A stretch of DNA of 56,183 nucleotides from a bacterium (GCA_018062085.1 JAGOSY010000028.1:1-56183); one strand, 5' to 3'. Shown: positions 7,986 through 18,062, counted from the stretch's first letter. Numbers and translations are program-made. The notes: generated by a model from the letters alone, not told the origin.

Positions 7986-9728
7986 ATGGCTCGGATTAAT
8001 CAGGACAAAAAAGCCGCTGGTCTTCTTCTGCCGGTATTTGCCCTGCGTCGCAAGGGCGATCTAGGAATTGGTGACACTCTCTGTGTCGAAGATGCTATTG
8101 ATTTTTTGAGTCGGCATAATTTGGGCGTTTTGCAGATTCTTCCAGTTAATGAAACAGGCGGTGACAACAGCCCTTACAATGCACTCAGCTCGATTGCTCT
8201 AGATCCGCTCTATATTTCGTTAGTACCAGATTTGGTGCCTGGACTGACAGCTGCAATGTTGGTTCAGCATGTGCCAGCAGCTCTTGCTAACGAGCTTTCA
8301 ACTGGGCCTGTGCGCTATGGCCTAGTGCGTAAACTCAAGCTCGATTTGTTGCTAGATGCTTTTGCTAATTTTGAGAAAGCTTCTGAGAGTAAAGACGACA
8401 TTGGTCAGCAAAAATTGTTCGCCGACTTTTGCCTTGAGCAAAGCGATTGGCTGGCAGATTATGCTTTTTTCCGCTCGCTGGTTGATAAATTTGATGGCAA
8501 TGCTTGCTGGACACAGTGGCCTGCTGAGCAGTCTACTCTCGCTCAAGCACGAGCTTGGTCAGTACAGTGCTCTGAGGCCCAGTCTATAGCTGATAAACAG
8601 CGTTTCTATAGCTATGTGCAATGGGTGGCCTTTAGTCAGTGGCGTCGCGTACGTACACATGCTGATAGCAATTCTGTCGAGCTAATGGGTGATATCCCAT
8701 TTGGTGTCAGTCGTTATAGCGCTGACGTCTGGTGTAACCCTCATCTGTTTGACTTAAAATGGTCGGGTGGTGCACCGCCCGAAAAATTCTTTCAATCAGA
8801 TCCATTTACTTGTCAGTGGGGTCAGAACTGGGGCATACCGCTCTACAATTGGGCCAATCACGAAAAGAGCAACTATGCTTTTTGGCAGAGAAGAGTGAAG
8901 CAGATCGCTTCGATTTTTCACTACTTTCGCATCGACCATGTGCTCGGCTTCTTCCGTGTCTATTCCTTTCCGTGGATTCCAGAGCGTAACCATGAGTTTG
9001 TTGACTTGACCGAGCTTGAGGCTAAAGAGCTAACAGGTGGCGAACTTCCTCGCTTTGTCGAGCGGCCTGATCAACCGGCCAAGAATGCCAAGCTCAATAA
9101 CGAACAAGGTGAAAAACTTCTGCGCATGATACTAGCGGCAGCACCAGAAAGTGGTGTGGTCGCAGAAGATCTAGGCATGGTGCCTGACTATGTTAGGCCT
9201 TGTTTGCAGAAGCTGCATATTCCTGGTTTCACCATTCCTATTTTTGAACGAGTAGAAAAGGATCTTTCTTTCAAGCCCAAAGAAACCCATGAAAAGCTTT
9301 CTCTGGTAACTTATGGCACCCATGATCACCAGCCCATTCGCAGCTTCTACGAAGGCCTCTGTCAGTGGTGGCATGGTGAGGATGGTCATCAAGGTTGGCT
9401 GGAAGTACAGAGGCTGATGGTGTTCTTAGGTCTGGATGAAGACAACCCACCTGAGTCGTTTACTCCTGATCTCCATCGACGCATGATTGAAGTACTGATG
9501 GAATGCCCATCTTGGTTGGCTATCTTAATGATTAGTGATCTCTTTGGCGTCAGTCAACGCTTCAATGAACCGGGAATTTCTGGTGATTCAAACTGGAGTC
9601 AAAGACTCGATCGCACTCTGGCTGAATACGAAGTCGATGCTCAATATTCGCTAGCGATTAAGTGGTTAGATCAAGCTGTGCTTGCCAACTCCCGTCAAGC
9701 CAAGAAAACAGCAGTAAAGTCGAGTTGA
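7986..9728 (+). CDS. malQ: 4-alpha-glucanotransferase (amylomaltase, GH77)
   Basis: A 580-residue GH77 enzyme that moves alpha-1,4-glucan segments between maltooligosaccharides or glycogen fragments in the cytoplasm. GH77 landmarks are present in order: ETGGDNSPYNALSS near the start, GDIPFGVSRYSADVW, the nucleophile region FRIDHVLGFFR (D317), the acid/base VVAEDLGMVPDYV (E394) and GTHDHQPIR (D447, transition-state aspartate). A purine-rich GAGAGG/GGGGGAAG stretch precedes the ATG. It follows purB by 33 bases. No glycogen synthesis or degradation gene is in the window, so its wider pathway is not seen here. Confidence 0.94.
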   Translation: MARINQDKKAAGLLLPVFALRRKGDLGIGDTLCVEDAIDFLSRHNLGVLQILPVNETGGDNSPYNALSSIALDPLYISLVPDLVPGLTAAMLVQHVPAALANELSTGPVRYGLVRKLKLDLLLDAFANFEKASESKDDIGQQKLFADFCLEQSDWLADYAFFRSLVDKFDGNACWTQWPAEQSTLAQARAWSVQCSEAQSIADKQRFYSYVQWVAFSQWRRVRTHADSNSVELMGDIPFGVSRYSADVWCNPHLFDLKWSGGAPPEKFFQSDPFTCQWGQNWGIPLYNWANHEKSNYAFWQRRVKQIASIFHYFRIDHVLGFFRVYSFPWIPERNHEFVDLTELEAKELTGGELPRFVERPDQPAKNAKLNNEQGEKLLRMILAAAPESGVVAEDLGMVPDYVRPCLQKLHIPGFTIPIFERVEKDLSFKPKETHEKLSLVTYGTHDHQPIRSFYEGLCQWWHGEDGHQGWLEVQRLMVFLGLDEDNPPESFTPDLHRRMIEVLMECPSWLAILMISDLFGVSQRFNEPGISGDSNWSQRLDRTLAEYEVDAQYSLAIKWLDQAVLANSRQAKKTAVKSS

Positions 9729-9821
9729 TTTTAGCTATATTGCTAAAGATAATTTCTAGACTTTTGGGGTATGCTTCTAGGGTCTGTCACTTTTAATTTT
9801 TATCAAAAGGAACCGCAGTAA

Positions 9822-10730
9822 ATGCTTCCGGCTTTTCTGATCAGGACTGGTATCGATTGGGTTAGGCACAACGCTGAATTTGCCAGTTCTAACCCCTATG
9901 CTCGTTGCGAGCAATCGATCAAAATTTGCGAAAAACTCTGGGAGGAGTCAGTCGGCAGGGCAGAAAATTCGCCATTAGAAGTGGCTGTGGTAACTGCCTA
10001 TTGGGAAGAGTTTTTTCATGCAGAAGACCCTTTGCAAGATGAAAAAGAATGGCGCGATGGCTTAACCAAGCGCTCTGGTCAGTATGAAGAGTTTGATGCC
10101 TGGCAGGAGTGGTTCAAAAAGAGCTACGCCAAAGTTTATTCTGATAATAATGTCTGGACTAGTTTGCTGATGTCGGCTTGGGCCACAACTCATCAATACC
10201 AGCTTGCCTATAGCGAAGAGTCGTGGGATTTCAAGCCCTCGCGTTCGTATTTGCCGACGAGCTATATGTGGCGGCTAAAACCCCACATGGAAACAATCAC
10301 TGAAGTTTTGCGCGAGTTCTGGATTGAGGAAAGTCATCGCTGGGCAGAGGCGGGGTTCGGCATCGAAGATGAGAACATCTACTACCTTGGAAGAGTCGAG
10401 TGCCTCGGTTTTGACTTAAAACGCTATATGGTTAGTTGGCCTGCCCGGGCAAAGATGCCAAAAGAAGAAATTGACCTCGGCAATATGGTGGCTGATCTAG
10501 TCGCACCTGCCGGTGATTCTTGGTATCGCCGTCTAGACCCAGTAATTTTTGCTCATGACCATGTAGATATCACATCACTCATTAATCGGGCGTCTTACGT
10601 TTTTGGCTCGCGTCGTAGGCTCTTTGAGCTAGCCATTGAAGACGGAATGGCTAAGGCTAAGTTGCAAGCCCAAGCTGAGGGCTGGCTGGTTGAAGATCTC
10701 GAGAATGAGGAAGCTGGGGCTTTTGTTTAG
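9822..10730 (+). CDS. Hypothetical soluble protein, Trp/Glu-rich
   Basis: A 302-residue protein that I do not recognise. It has no signal peptide or membrane segment and is rich in Trp, Glu and Tyr (for example EEFDAWQEWFKKSYAKVY and EVLREFWIEESHRWAEAGFG), suggesting an alpha-helical globular fold. AAGGA lies about 10 bases before the ATG. It stands 93 bases after malQ and runs convergently into rsmG, 8 bases apart. The length and compact composition argue for a real gene; no function is proposed. Confidence 0.7.
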   Translation: MLPAFLIRTGIDWVRHNAEFASSNPYARCEQSIKICEKLWEESVGRAENSPLEVAVVTAYWEEFFHAEDPLQDEKEWRDGLTKRSGQYEEFDAWQEWFKKSYAKVYSDNNVWTSLLMSAWATTHQYQLAYSEESWDFKPSRSYLPTSYMWRLKPHMETITEVLREFWIEESHRWAEAGFGIEDENIYYLGRVECLGFDLKRYMVSWPARAKMPKEEIDLGNMVADLVAPAGDSWYRRLDPVIFAHDHVDITSLINRASYVFGSRRRLFELAIEDGMAKAKLQAQAEGWLVEDLENEEAGAFV

Positions 10731-10738
10731 GTCCTAGA

Positions 10739-11554
10739 TTATTTGCTTGCTTTGATCTTTGCCCAAGGGCGGGGATAGTAATGTGGCGTATCGTCCAGTT
10801 TTCGAATTAGCAAAATAACACTGTCTTCTACCCCCGGCATATCGGTGAAGACTTTAGTCTGCTCCACCCGGCACTCAAGTTCCCGCATCATTGCTTTTGC
10901 GTCTTTCAGTTCTTGTTCTAGGCGGCTACCGGTCTTTTGAGCCAGGTAGAGGCCGTTGCGCTTGAGAAAAGGCAAGCATAACTCGATGGTGAGCGTCAGG
11001 GTGCCGACTGCTCTAGCCGTGACCAAATCGTAGCTCGCCCTTTCACCTTTCTCGCGGGCAAGCTCTTCAGCCCGGGCAGTCAGCGCGCGGTTGTTTACCA
11101 GGCCAAGCTCTTGGCTAGCATCGTTGAGAAATTTGACCTTCTTACCGACCGAATCAACCATAGTGACCGCAAGGTCGGGACATCCTATGGCAATAACCAT
11201 GGCCGGTAGCCCTCCACCAGAGCCGATATCAATTAATTTGCCGGTGGTCATTTTCGACTTGTAGATATTGCTAACTACCGTTAGCCCGTCAAGTATGTGC
11301 CTGTTTACAAGTACATCGGGTGTTGTATTGGCTACTAAATTAACCTTCTCGTTATAGGCCCTTAGAATGCCGCAAAATCGGTCTAATAAATGCCAGCGTT
11401 GCTCATCTAGTTCAAGGCCGTCGAGGGCAGGGTGAAGGCGTAAGAGCTTGAGTAGTGGCTCAAAGTCAGAGCTTTCTCCGGCGCTTGCGTCAATCAAAGG
11501 TGGCGATTTTAATACGAATTGAGAGTCTTTACCTGTTTGTTTTTCTGCGGCCAT
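10739..11554 (-). CDS. rsmG: 16S rRNA (guanine527-N7)-methyltransferase RsmG
   Basis: RsmG (GidB) uses S-adenosylmethionine to methylate G527 of 16S rRNA in the 30S subunit. The SAM-binding motif is LIDIGSGGGLPAMVIA, followed by the acidic VTMVDSVGKKVKFL and by the family-typical YDLVTARAVGTL region. The 271 residues exceed the usual 210-240 because of an N-terminal extension of about 40 residues that looks disordered. AAGGAG lies 12 bases upstream of the ATG. The gene is divergent from the large DnaJ/GspE-N-like gene, with 165 bases between the starts. It does not sit next to mnmG or parAB here. Confidence 0.95.
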   Translation of the reverse strand: MAAEKQTGKDSQFVLKSPPLIDASAGESSDFEPLLKLLRLHPALDGLELDEQRWHLLDRFCGILRAYNEKVNLVANTTPDVLVNRHILDGLTVVSNIYKSKMTTGKLIDIGSGGGLPAMVIAIGCPDLAVTMVDSVGKKVKFLNDASQELGLVNNRALTARAEELAREKGERASYDLVTARAVGTLTLTIELCLPFLKRNGLYLAQKTGSRLEQELKDAKAMMRELECRVEQTKVFTDMPGVEDSVILLIRKLDDTPHYYPRPWAKIKASK

Positions 11555-11719
11555 TGACTTCTATAACTCCTTATCAAGAGAAAAAAACAGGTGAATACCT
11601 AAATATTACTGGGAAGATTATTATTACTATTTAGAGATCTCAGCCAAGATTGTTTTTGTTATCTCTATTTTCGGTATCAGGGTAGATTACACCTAATGCA
11701 AATTGCCAACACTTAGTAA

Positions 11720-14047
11720 ATGACCTCAGGCAACGCTTATCCTAACCAACCAGAGCCGGACACGTCACGTGAGCGGATTGAGCTTGAGACGCGTGTGCTG
11801 GCTGCAGCGCTGCGTCAGAGCTTAGAGCGTGGGGATACAGCTGGTTCTAGCCATGCTCATCAACAGATCTTCATTCTGCTCAAAGCTTCTCAAGAAATGG
11901 GTTGGGAAGAGCCAATTAGTTTGCCGCCAGAGCTATTGCTTGACAAGGAGGCTCGGCGACCAATGCCTGATATCGATTGGGGTGCTCCCGCCGGGGGGCC
12001 GATAATTCCTCCTCAATCAGAGCCGCAGTCAGAAGCCGAAGCTCAAGAAGAGATAAAGCCTGAACCAGGGATTAAAGTTGAAGCTAGTTTTACTCCTGAG
12101 ACTAGCTTTACGGCTGAGCGCACTCCTGAGCCTGCGCCAGACCTCGAACATCAGTCTGCTGCCTTAGCGGATGAAACGGCTGCTGGCCCTGGGCTAGCAC
12201 CAGTTATTGCCGCAGCGGCTCCACTTCTTCCTCTCGTAAAGATACCTACTTTTGCTCTAGTACCGGTGCCGAGCTTCACTACTTCTACCCCTGTGACAGG
12301 AGCAGCTGCAGTTAGTGACTTCTACTTGCGATTGCAAGTCAGTCACATGGCAGATTTCAGCAGCATTCATCGAAGCTTCCTGCGCAAAGTCAGACCGTTA
12401 TTGCGCGAGTATGCCTCGGGTACTTTGGTCGGTCAGGCGAAAAAAGATTTACTGAATAGTTTGCAGAGTCTCTGGATTGCCCATGATATTTTATGCGACC
12501 CAGTTACTCGTACCGATTATGACTTTCGCCGTATGGGCCTTCGGGGTGGCTTAGAAGATGGCATTGAGGGCAAGCCGAGTTTAGCAAATCGTCCACAATT
12601 GCGAATTGGTGAGCTTCTAATGTGCGCTGGCTTACTGGAGACAACAGAGTTAGAAATAGCCGCTGACATGCACAAGGCTATGCCTGAGCTTATGTTTGGT
12701 GCCTTCTTGGTTAAACAGGGTTTTATTGAAGAAGATGATCTCAATTGTGTTTTGCTCGGGCAGCAATTACTAAAAACCGGTGGTATCACCGCTGCTCAAT
12801 TTCAAGAGTCTATGGCAGAGAGAACCAGTAGTGGCAAAGACTTTGGCGATATTTTAGTGAAACGTCGATATCTCACGCCTATGCAATTGCAAGACGCTTA
12901 TCGCAATCAAATGGACGATACCTTGCCGCGTTTGCCTGCGGTGGTATCAACTGTGTCACTTCAGGACAGTGCGGCTGATATTGCCAGGGTCCTCGATGGC
13001 GGCGACGACGAGCAGGTTGGCGAAGATGTTTCTGTTATCGAAAGTGAGCAGGTTAGTGAGACTGACTCTGTCGGTGAACCTGTTAAGGCCGAGTCTGAAG
13101 AACTTGATTCTGCTGCTTCTCGTCCACATGAGCTACTCAATAGCTCGCCCTCTCTCAATGCTGGAAACGCTGTGCCTTCGTGGAAAGACCAGCTAGACTG
13201 GGACAGTCCGGCTGAGGGGGAAACTCTCAACGCCGCTCTTGTTGACACTAGTACCGATATTAAGGCGCTGCCGCATCCGGCTCAAGCAAATGTGGCACCG
13301 TCACTAGCATCACTTTATGACAGCCCAGACCAGCGATCAGACACTGCTGAGTTGCCGCCTTCGTCGTCTACTTCGTCTACCCCTTCTTCTCCCACTGTGT
13401 CTCCGTTCGCGCGCCCAGAACCAAGTAAGAAAAAGTCGCTGACTGATCTTATGGCTGATCTTGAACCGTCATACTTGCCGCCTGAAGAAGAAATTCCACA
13501 GCAGTCACCCTTTGCTAGTATTTGGGCCGACAATAGCAAAGACACGAGTAGTGATTTGATATCAGATATGGTGCAGCCTGTTGCTTCTACTGTATCTCTG
13601 CCCCATAGTGCGCAGGATGATTTTGCCCCGCCCAGCCTAGAGCACGACGAAGACCTCTCTCTCGTAGAAGAGGAGTTTGCGGCCTTGGATGCTGCTGCAG
13701 ATGAAGCATTGCACATTGGTGAGCAAGACAACGAAGCTGCCGCAGAAGTAAATGCACTGCAAAGTTCTAGCCTGCCTATATCAGCAGAGCAGCAACAAGA
13801 GAGTGGAAGCTGGCAGATTGTCTCTGTTCCTGCCTCGGCGCTCGCTTCATTGCTGTTGGACGATGAGCCTGAAGCCGGCGAGGCTAAAGTTAAGGCTCCA
13901 GCTCCTGGCGTTGGCAAAGAAAGACGCCAGCTAAAAACATCTTTTGCCAATGACAAACCATTCGCGCCAAGATCTAGCAACGACGACAATGCACCGCCAG
14001 ATGACGATCGCCGCTCTAGGCGACGTAAACCTAGGCCAGAAACCTAA
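11720..14047 (+). CDS. Large protein with J-like domain and GspE-N-like repeats
   Basis: A 775-residue cytoplasmic protein. Residues 1-195 are mainly Pro/Glu/Ala-rich linker. Residues about 199-272 resemble a J-domain-like module (DFYLRLQVSHMADFSSIHRS to AHDILCDPVTRTDYDFRR), but no HPD motif is visible, so DnaK stimulation is unlikely. Residues about 293-400 contain repeats of the kind found at the N-terminus of type II secretion/type IV pilus ATPases (LRIGELLMCAGLLETTELEI; FGAFLVKQGFIEEDDL; FGDILVKRRYLTPMQLQDAY). The rest is acidic, Ser/Pro-rich and probably disordered, ending in a basic RRSRRRKPRPET tail. No pilus or secretion gene is adjacent. A scaffold or regulator linked to a motor ATPase is an inference. 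Confidence 0.72.
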   Translation: MTSGNAYPNQPEPDTSRERIELETRVLAAALRQSLERGDTAGSSHAHQQIFILLKASQEMGWEEPISLPPELLLDKEARRPMPDIDWGAPAGGPIIPPQSEPQSEAEAQEEIKPEPGIKVEASFTPETSFTAERTPEPAPDLEHQSAALADETAAGPGLAPVIAAAAPLLPLVKIPTFALVPVPSFTTSTPVTGAAAVSDFYLRLQVSHMADFSSIHRSFLRKVRPLLREYASGTLVGQAKKDLLNSLQSLWIAHDILCDPVTRTDYDFRRMGLRGGLEDGIEGKPSLANRPQLRIGELLMCAGLLETTELEIAADMHKAMPELMFGAFLVKQGFIEEDDLNCVLLGQQLLKTGGITAAQFQESMAERTSSGKDFGDILVKRRYLTPMQLQDAYRNQMDDTLPRLPAVVSTVSLQDSAADIARVLDGGDDEQVGEDVSVIESEQVSETDSVGEPVKAESEELDSAASRPHELLNSSPSLNAGNAVPSWKDQLDWDSPAEGETLNAALVDTSTDIKALPHPAQANVAPSLASLYDSPDQRSDTAELPPSSSTSSTPSSPTVSPFARPEPSKKKSLTDLMADLEPSYLPPEEEIPQQSPFASIWADNSKDTSSDLISDMVQPVASTVSLPHSAQDDFAPPSLEHDEDLSLVEEEFAALDAAADEALHIGEQDNEAAAEVNALQSSSLPISAEQQQESGSWQIVSVPASALASLLLDDEPEAGEAKVKAPAPGVGKERRQLKTSFANDKPFAPRSSNDDNAPPDDDRRSRRRKPRPET

Positions 14048-14054
14048 GCTAAGT

Positions 14055-15005
14055 CTAGTTGTTTGCTATGTTCGATCGGGCTGTATTTTTCGGGCGGGAT
14101 TGTCCATTTAATTCTAATAGTCTTAGAACTACAGATAGCTGTTCGCCTATTAGTCGAACAACCTTCTGATCGCCTGGTTTGAAAATTTGCTGAGGATAGG
14201 GGATGACAACGAGAAGCCCTAACCTTTGGCCTTTGATGTCAATTGGTTGAGTTAGCGCATTGTCAGGCAAATAATGCCCTTTAGTCGCTTCCTCTCGCAG
14301 CGGTGGCAGACCCAGTTGCAGTGCTAATTTAGTTACATAACCACGCAAGGCCGACTCATCTAAATTTGACCCGGCGTCAACGCGCAAGACCGATCCGTTG
14401 CCTTGATTCACTACTAGAGCGAGGGCTTGGTAGTTGAGAATGGAAGACAATAGATTGAAGAGCTTCAGCGTGACTGCATCTACATCTAGTTCATCTTCGG
14501 CAATGCGACGCACTTCGTCGACTATAGTTGCTTCAAACAGTAAACGCTCAAGCAACTGGTTCAGTCTGTTGTTGACGTCTTCGGCGGACAGGGTCTTGGA
14601 TGGCTCGCCAATCAGGCGCAAACGCGGCTTTAGGGTGGCTTCTTCAAGCATCTCCTGGGTGGCCTTTATCAAACTGGTGAAACCGGGCTCTTTGGGAATA
14701 TAGCGGTCTGCGCCAGACTTAAAGCCCCAAAAACGATCGACTGAGCCGTCCAGTTTTGTCAGGAGAATAACGGGAGTGGCTGCAAGATCCGGGTCACTTT
14801 TAACTAACCGGCATAGTTGATAACCGTTTATGCCGGTCATGACCACGTCCGAGATAATTAAGTCTGGCAACTCGTTATATGCGCGAGCTAGACCCTCAGC
14901 TCCATTGCGAGCTTCTATAACCGTATATCCCTCGGCTTCAAGGGTCTTGGATATGGTTATTAGTTGGGTGGGGCTGTCTTCTATCAATAGAAGTCTGAAT
15001 GACAT
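14055..15005 (-). CDS. Response regulator with CheY-like receiver and C-terminal GAF-like region
   Basis: The start is the ATG at 15005 (MSFRLLLIEDSPTQ), preceded by AGGTG; a TTG 15 bases upstream is less likely. The receiver spans about 1-125, with the acidic pair E9/D10, phospho-acceptor D53 in LIISDVVMTGING, T/L in VILLTKLDG and a conserved Lys in YIPKEPG. It resembles receivers of PilG/PatA-type regulators. Residues about 160-305 form a second, GAF-like alpha/beta region (LALVVNQGNGSVLRVDAG, GQRLGLLVVIPY) with no output helix-turn-helix. No kinase is adjacent, so it is an orphan regulator, probably signalling through protein contacts. Confidence 0.8.
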   Translation of the reverse strand: MSFRLLLIEDSPTQLITISKTLEAEGYTVIEARNGAEGLARAYNELPDLIISDVVMTGINGYQLCRLVKSDPDLAATPVILLTKLDGSVDRFWGFKSGADRYIPKEPGFTSLIKATQEMLEEATLKPRLRLIGEPSKTLSAEDVNNRLNQLLERLLFEATIVDEVRRIAEDELDVDAVTLKLFNLLSSILNYQALALVVNQGNGSVLRVDAGSNLDESALRGYVTKLALQLGLPPLREEATKGHYLPDNALTQPIDIKGQRLGLLVVIPYPQQIFKPGDQKVVRLIGEQLSVVLRLLELNGQSRPKNTARSNIANN

Positions 15006-15089
15006 TCTGCACCTATTCAAGTGAGACTTGGCAGGACTTGCTTAAAAGTGAATGCTTAAAAAGTGAATAGCTACTCAATTTTAAATGTT

Positions 15090-18062
15090 CTAAAGAACCT
15101 GCGAAAGTTTAATCAGGATTGACTTCAGGGTTCCTGTAGCATTGAATTTCAAAGCTGCGATTTGGTCTAGTATCTCATTTCTTGGACAGTTTTGTTTTGC
15201 TTTGTTCAAGTTTGTACGGGCTTCCGCGTCATTGCCCTCGATTTGATAGATGCACGCAGCAATCAAATAAGGCATAGAGCTTTGGTTATTTAACAGATGG
15301 GCTGCCTGAGTTTCCTGGAGTCCTTCTTCTAGTTTACCCAAGTATGCCAAAGCCAACGCAAGAAGTTCTCGAGTTTCTTCAACTGAAGGGTTTAGTGCTT
15401 TAGAACGATTTAAATAGCTCAAAGCAGTCTTTGCGTTTTGTTCTTGCAGCAGTCTCTTGCCTTTTAAATTGAGCAAAAGATAGGCACCTGAGTCAAGGGC
15501 TATTGCCTCGTCAAGAGCTTCGCTAGTAAGGTTTTCTCTGCTCAAGCTTTCATGGATCAGTCTTTCGTGAGTCAGTTTTTCTGCACTACTTCTATTCGGC
15601 ATCTTCGCTTGCCGCTTGTTTTCAACAATTGAAAGATTTTCTGCCAACTGTTTTTCGCTGGTCCCTTCTCTATTGGCAAGAAAGCGGCCGCTGGAATACT
15701 CAAGCAACATATTGTTGTCAGTGTTAAGGGCAATGTCGGTCATCTCGGTTGCTAAAAGTTCGGCTAGTGGATTCTCTTTCGTGAGCAATGCAATGTGCCC
15801 TTCAATGAAAGTTTCCCAACTATCGATTCCGGCTTTGGCGAGGTCTTGGCGGCAAGTGCTGCTGAGAAAAGCTACTTTGTATCTATTGCTGCCAATTTGC
15901 TCCAAGCTTTTGGGGCTTGTCGCTCCTACTAATATTATTTCGCCAGCACCAGGTTGATGAAAAATTAGGGTGTCAGGAAAGACTTCTGAAAATGTTCTGA
16001 GGGCGCAAAGAAAATCATGTTTGCTCAATCCATAAAGTTGCAACCATTGGGCTGCCAACCCATCTCTTTTGAGGCGCTGACGCATTAGACGAAAGAATTC
16101 GACGGTAAATAGACTTGAGCTGCCTGCTACCCAAGGCTCGGATGGCTGAGAAATGATGAGGTCGTAGGCTTTGTCAGTCTTTAAGTGGGCTCGGGCATCT
16201 CTAGCTATAATGTTCAAGTTTGCCAGACTAGAGCTAGCATGACTATCTCTAGAATGAATATCACTGTCATGAATATCCATATCTTGAAAATACTTGGCTG
16301 CTTCTATAACAGCAGGTTCTAATTCAACAACATCAATAGAACTAATTTTTTCTTTTCCTTGCCCTTGAGCAGTACTGCTGGTAGTGCCGCTGCCTAAACC
16401 AATTATTAGGCAGCGAAGATCACTACCACCGTGAATGAGGGTGGGCAAGAGGCACAGCATTGTTTGTGTGCCTAGGTCTGAGCCACTCACTGCTTCTGAT
16501 TTGTCTATGGGAATTGATGCTTCTACTTTGCCATCGCTTTTAAGAATGCGAATGTTTGAAGGCTTGCTTTCTTCTACTGAGATTGTGCTGTTGATACCGT
16601 CTTTATAAAATTTGTAATCGAGGTAGTTTTGCTCGCGTTTAATTTGTTCGAAGGCTGACTTGTTTGCTGGCAGATAAGCCAGTCCAGCTGTTAGTGCGCT
16701 GCTTCGCATTTGCGGGCTGCACAGGGTCGTGGCTAGGGCGAAAATACTGCCAAATATGCAAGCCATCGCAACTAGCTTCAACTTTTTTATTATCGACAGT
16801 GCTTCTTTAAAAGTGAACAGAGCTAGTACGACTAGGCAGAGTTTCACCACAACTATCAGCGAAGTGAGAGGCAGAATCAACAAAAATATGGCAGGTCCTG
16901 CGATGGCGCCGGCCGCTGAAATTGTATAGGCCTGGCGCCACTCAGGGCCGCTTAGGTTGCGGGTATAGAGTGGATAAATCAAGCCAAGGCCAATGCTTGT
17001 GGGCACGACTAAGATGGCAGTGGCCAGTAGCTGCGGCATTAATAGGAAACTACTATTTTCTAATTGACCGAGCTGAAAGTAAATGCGCAAATTTTGAAAG
17101 ATTATTGGTAACAGCGCAATCGACTTAAGTGAGAGCAAGCAGGCAAGAGTCGATAAAGTTAAGGCTGCCGCTGTCTGCGGTTTTAAATCGCTTTTACTTT
17201 TGCTTTGCTCAAGTGCAATGAAATTGCCGATGGTCAGCCCGGCAATGATAGCGGCCAGAGTAGTAGCAAAGGTTTGACTGGATGAGCCCAGCAAAAGAGA
17301 AGATAGCCTCAGCCAATCGCATTCAAGAACCGTCAGCAGCAATGCTGTGCAGAACAAAATTAGATAGGTTGATTTAGGTATAGATTTGGATATTGTGGCT
17401 GAGAGCTTGCTGTCAGGCTCTTCGACTGCTTCTTCTATAGGTTCATCTATAGGTACCTGCTTGGTCATAACCCAGCTAAAAATAGCCGCTGGGGTCATGA
17501 GCGTTGCTAGAGCTATGAGGCAGCCACTCATGCCAAAATGTGGCAGTAGAAAGAAACCAGTGATTAGTGCCCCAACGAATGCGCCAAGATTGGCTGCCAG
17601 ATAGACATAATTGCTGTCTGCCGTTTCTTTCTTTGAGGGCTTCTTTGTGTGCTGCCTTGTAGCCAAAAGGCTTACTAGAGCGGCCGAACTAGTTGATGGT
17701 AAGGCCAGTGCTAGAGTCAAAAGCAACAAGATGGTTTGATTGGGCAAGTTTGTAGTGCTAAGAAAGCTCATGAGGCCAAGGCAAAGCCAGGGCGAGACCA
17801 CCAAGAGTGTGGCTGCTGCCCGGACCATTGTGCTCCTTTGCTGGCAATTCTGCGCCATCAGAGCGCCCAAGGCGAGACCGAATAGATAGATAGTGATTGT
17901 TATAGTCGAGGCAATTGCTGAGCTGCCGAGGTTAACGAGGGCAATCTTTGCCAATACCAGCTCAAGACCAAGCGAAACTAAGCTACAACTAAATGCGCCA
18001 AAGCACGAGAGTGCCAAGTCGCGGCTAGATGACTCTAAGTTTTTGCTAAGTTGCTCATTCAT
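15090..18062 (-). CDS. Membrane-embedded spermidine-synthase-like protein with TPR tail
   Basis: A protein of about 990 residues in three parts. Residues about 15-470 contain many transmembrane helices arranged like a transporter or the membrane part of fused spermidine synthases. Residues about 520-740 are a Rossmann aminopropyl/methyltransferase-like domain with LIIGLGSGTTSSTA, VELEPAVIEAAKYF and SQPSEPWVAGSSSLFTVEFF. Residues about 860-980 contain TPRs. Classical spermidine synthase uses an aspartate-based D-x-x-D/DS gate motif; here the loop reads SQPSEPW, as in the membrane-fused family whose substrate is mostly unknown. ATG 18062 is preferred over a TTG two codons earlier. Bona fide polyamine synthesis should not be assumed. 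Confidence 0.82.
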   Translation of the reverse strand: MNEQLSKNLESSSRDLALSCFGAFSCSLVSLGLELVLAKIALVNLGSSAIASTITITIYLFGLALGALMAQNCQQRSTMVRAAATLLVVSPWLCLGLMSFLSTTNLPNQTILLLLTLALALPSTSSAALVSLLATRQHTKKPSKKETADSNYVYLAANLGAFVGALITGFFLLPHFGMSGCLIALATLMTPAAIFSWVMTKQVPIDEPIEEAVEEPDSKLSATISKSIPKSTYLILFCTALLLTVLECDWLRLSSLLLGSSSQTFATTLAAIIAGLTIGNFIALEQSKSKSDLKPQTAAALTLSTLACLLSLKSIALLPIIFQNLRIYFQLGQLENSSFLLMPQLLATAILVVPTSIGLGLIYPLYTRNLSGPEWRQAYTISAAGAIAGPAIFLLILPLTSLIVVVKLCLVVLALFTFKEALSIIKKLKLVAMACIFGSIFALATTLCSPQMRSSALTAGLAYLPANKSAFEQIKREQNYLDYKFYKDGINSTISVEESKPSNIRILKSDGKVEASIPIDKSEAVSGSDLGTQTMLCLLPTLIHGGSDLRCLIIGLGSGTTSSTAQGQGKEKISSIDVVELEPAVIEAAKYFQDMDIHDSDIHSRDSHASSSLANLNIIARDARAHLKTDKAYDLIISQPSEPWVAGSSSLFTVEFFRLMRQRLKRDGLAAQWLQLYGLSKHDFLCALRTFSEVFPDTLIFHQPGAGEIILVGATSPKSLEQIGSNRYKVAFLSSTCRQDLAKAGIDSWETFIEGHIALLTKENPLAELLATEMTDIALNTDNNMLLEYSSGRFLANREGTSEKQLAENLSIVENKRQAKMPNRSSAEKLTHERLIHESLSRENLTSEALDEAIALDSGAYLLLNLKGKRLLQEQNAKTALSYLNRSKALNPSVEETRELLALALAYLGKLEEGLQETQAAHLLNNQSSMPYLIAACIYQIEGNDAEARTNLNKAKQNCPRNEILDQIAALKFNATGTLKSILIKLSQVL

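Noticed and set aside
13315..13989. 224-codon minus-strand frame rich in Ser
   Set aside because: It lies wholly inside the disordered C-terminus of the J-like/GspE-N gene and mirrors its Ser/Glu codon bias; no motif or ribosome site.
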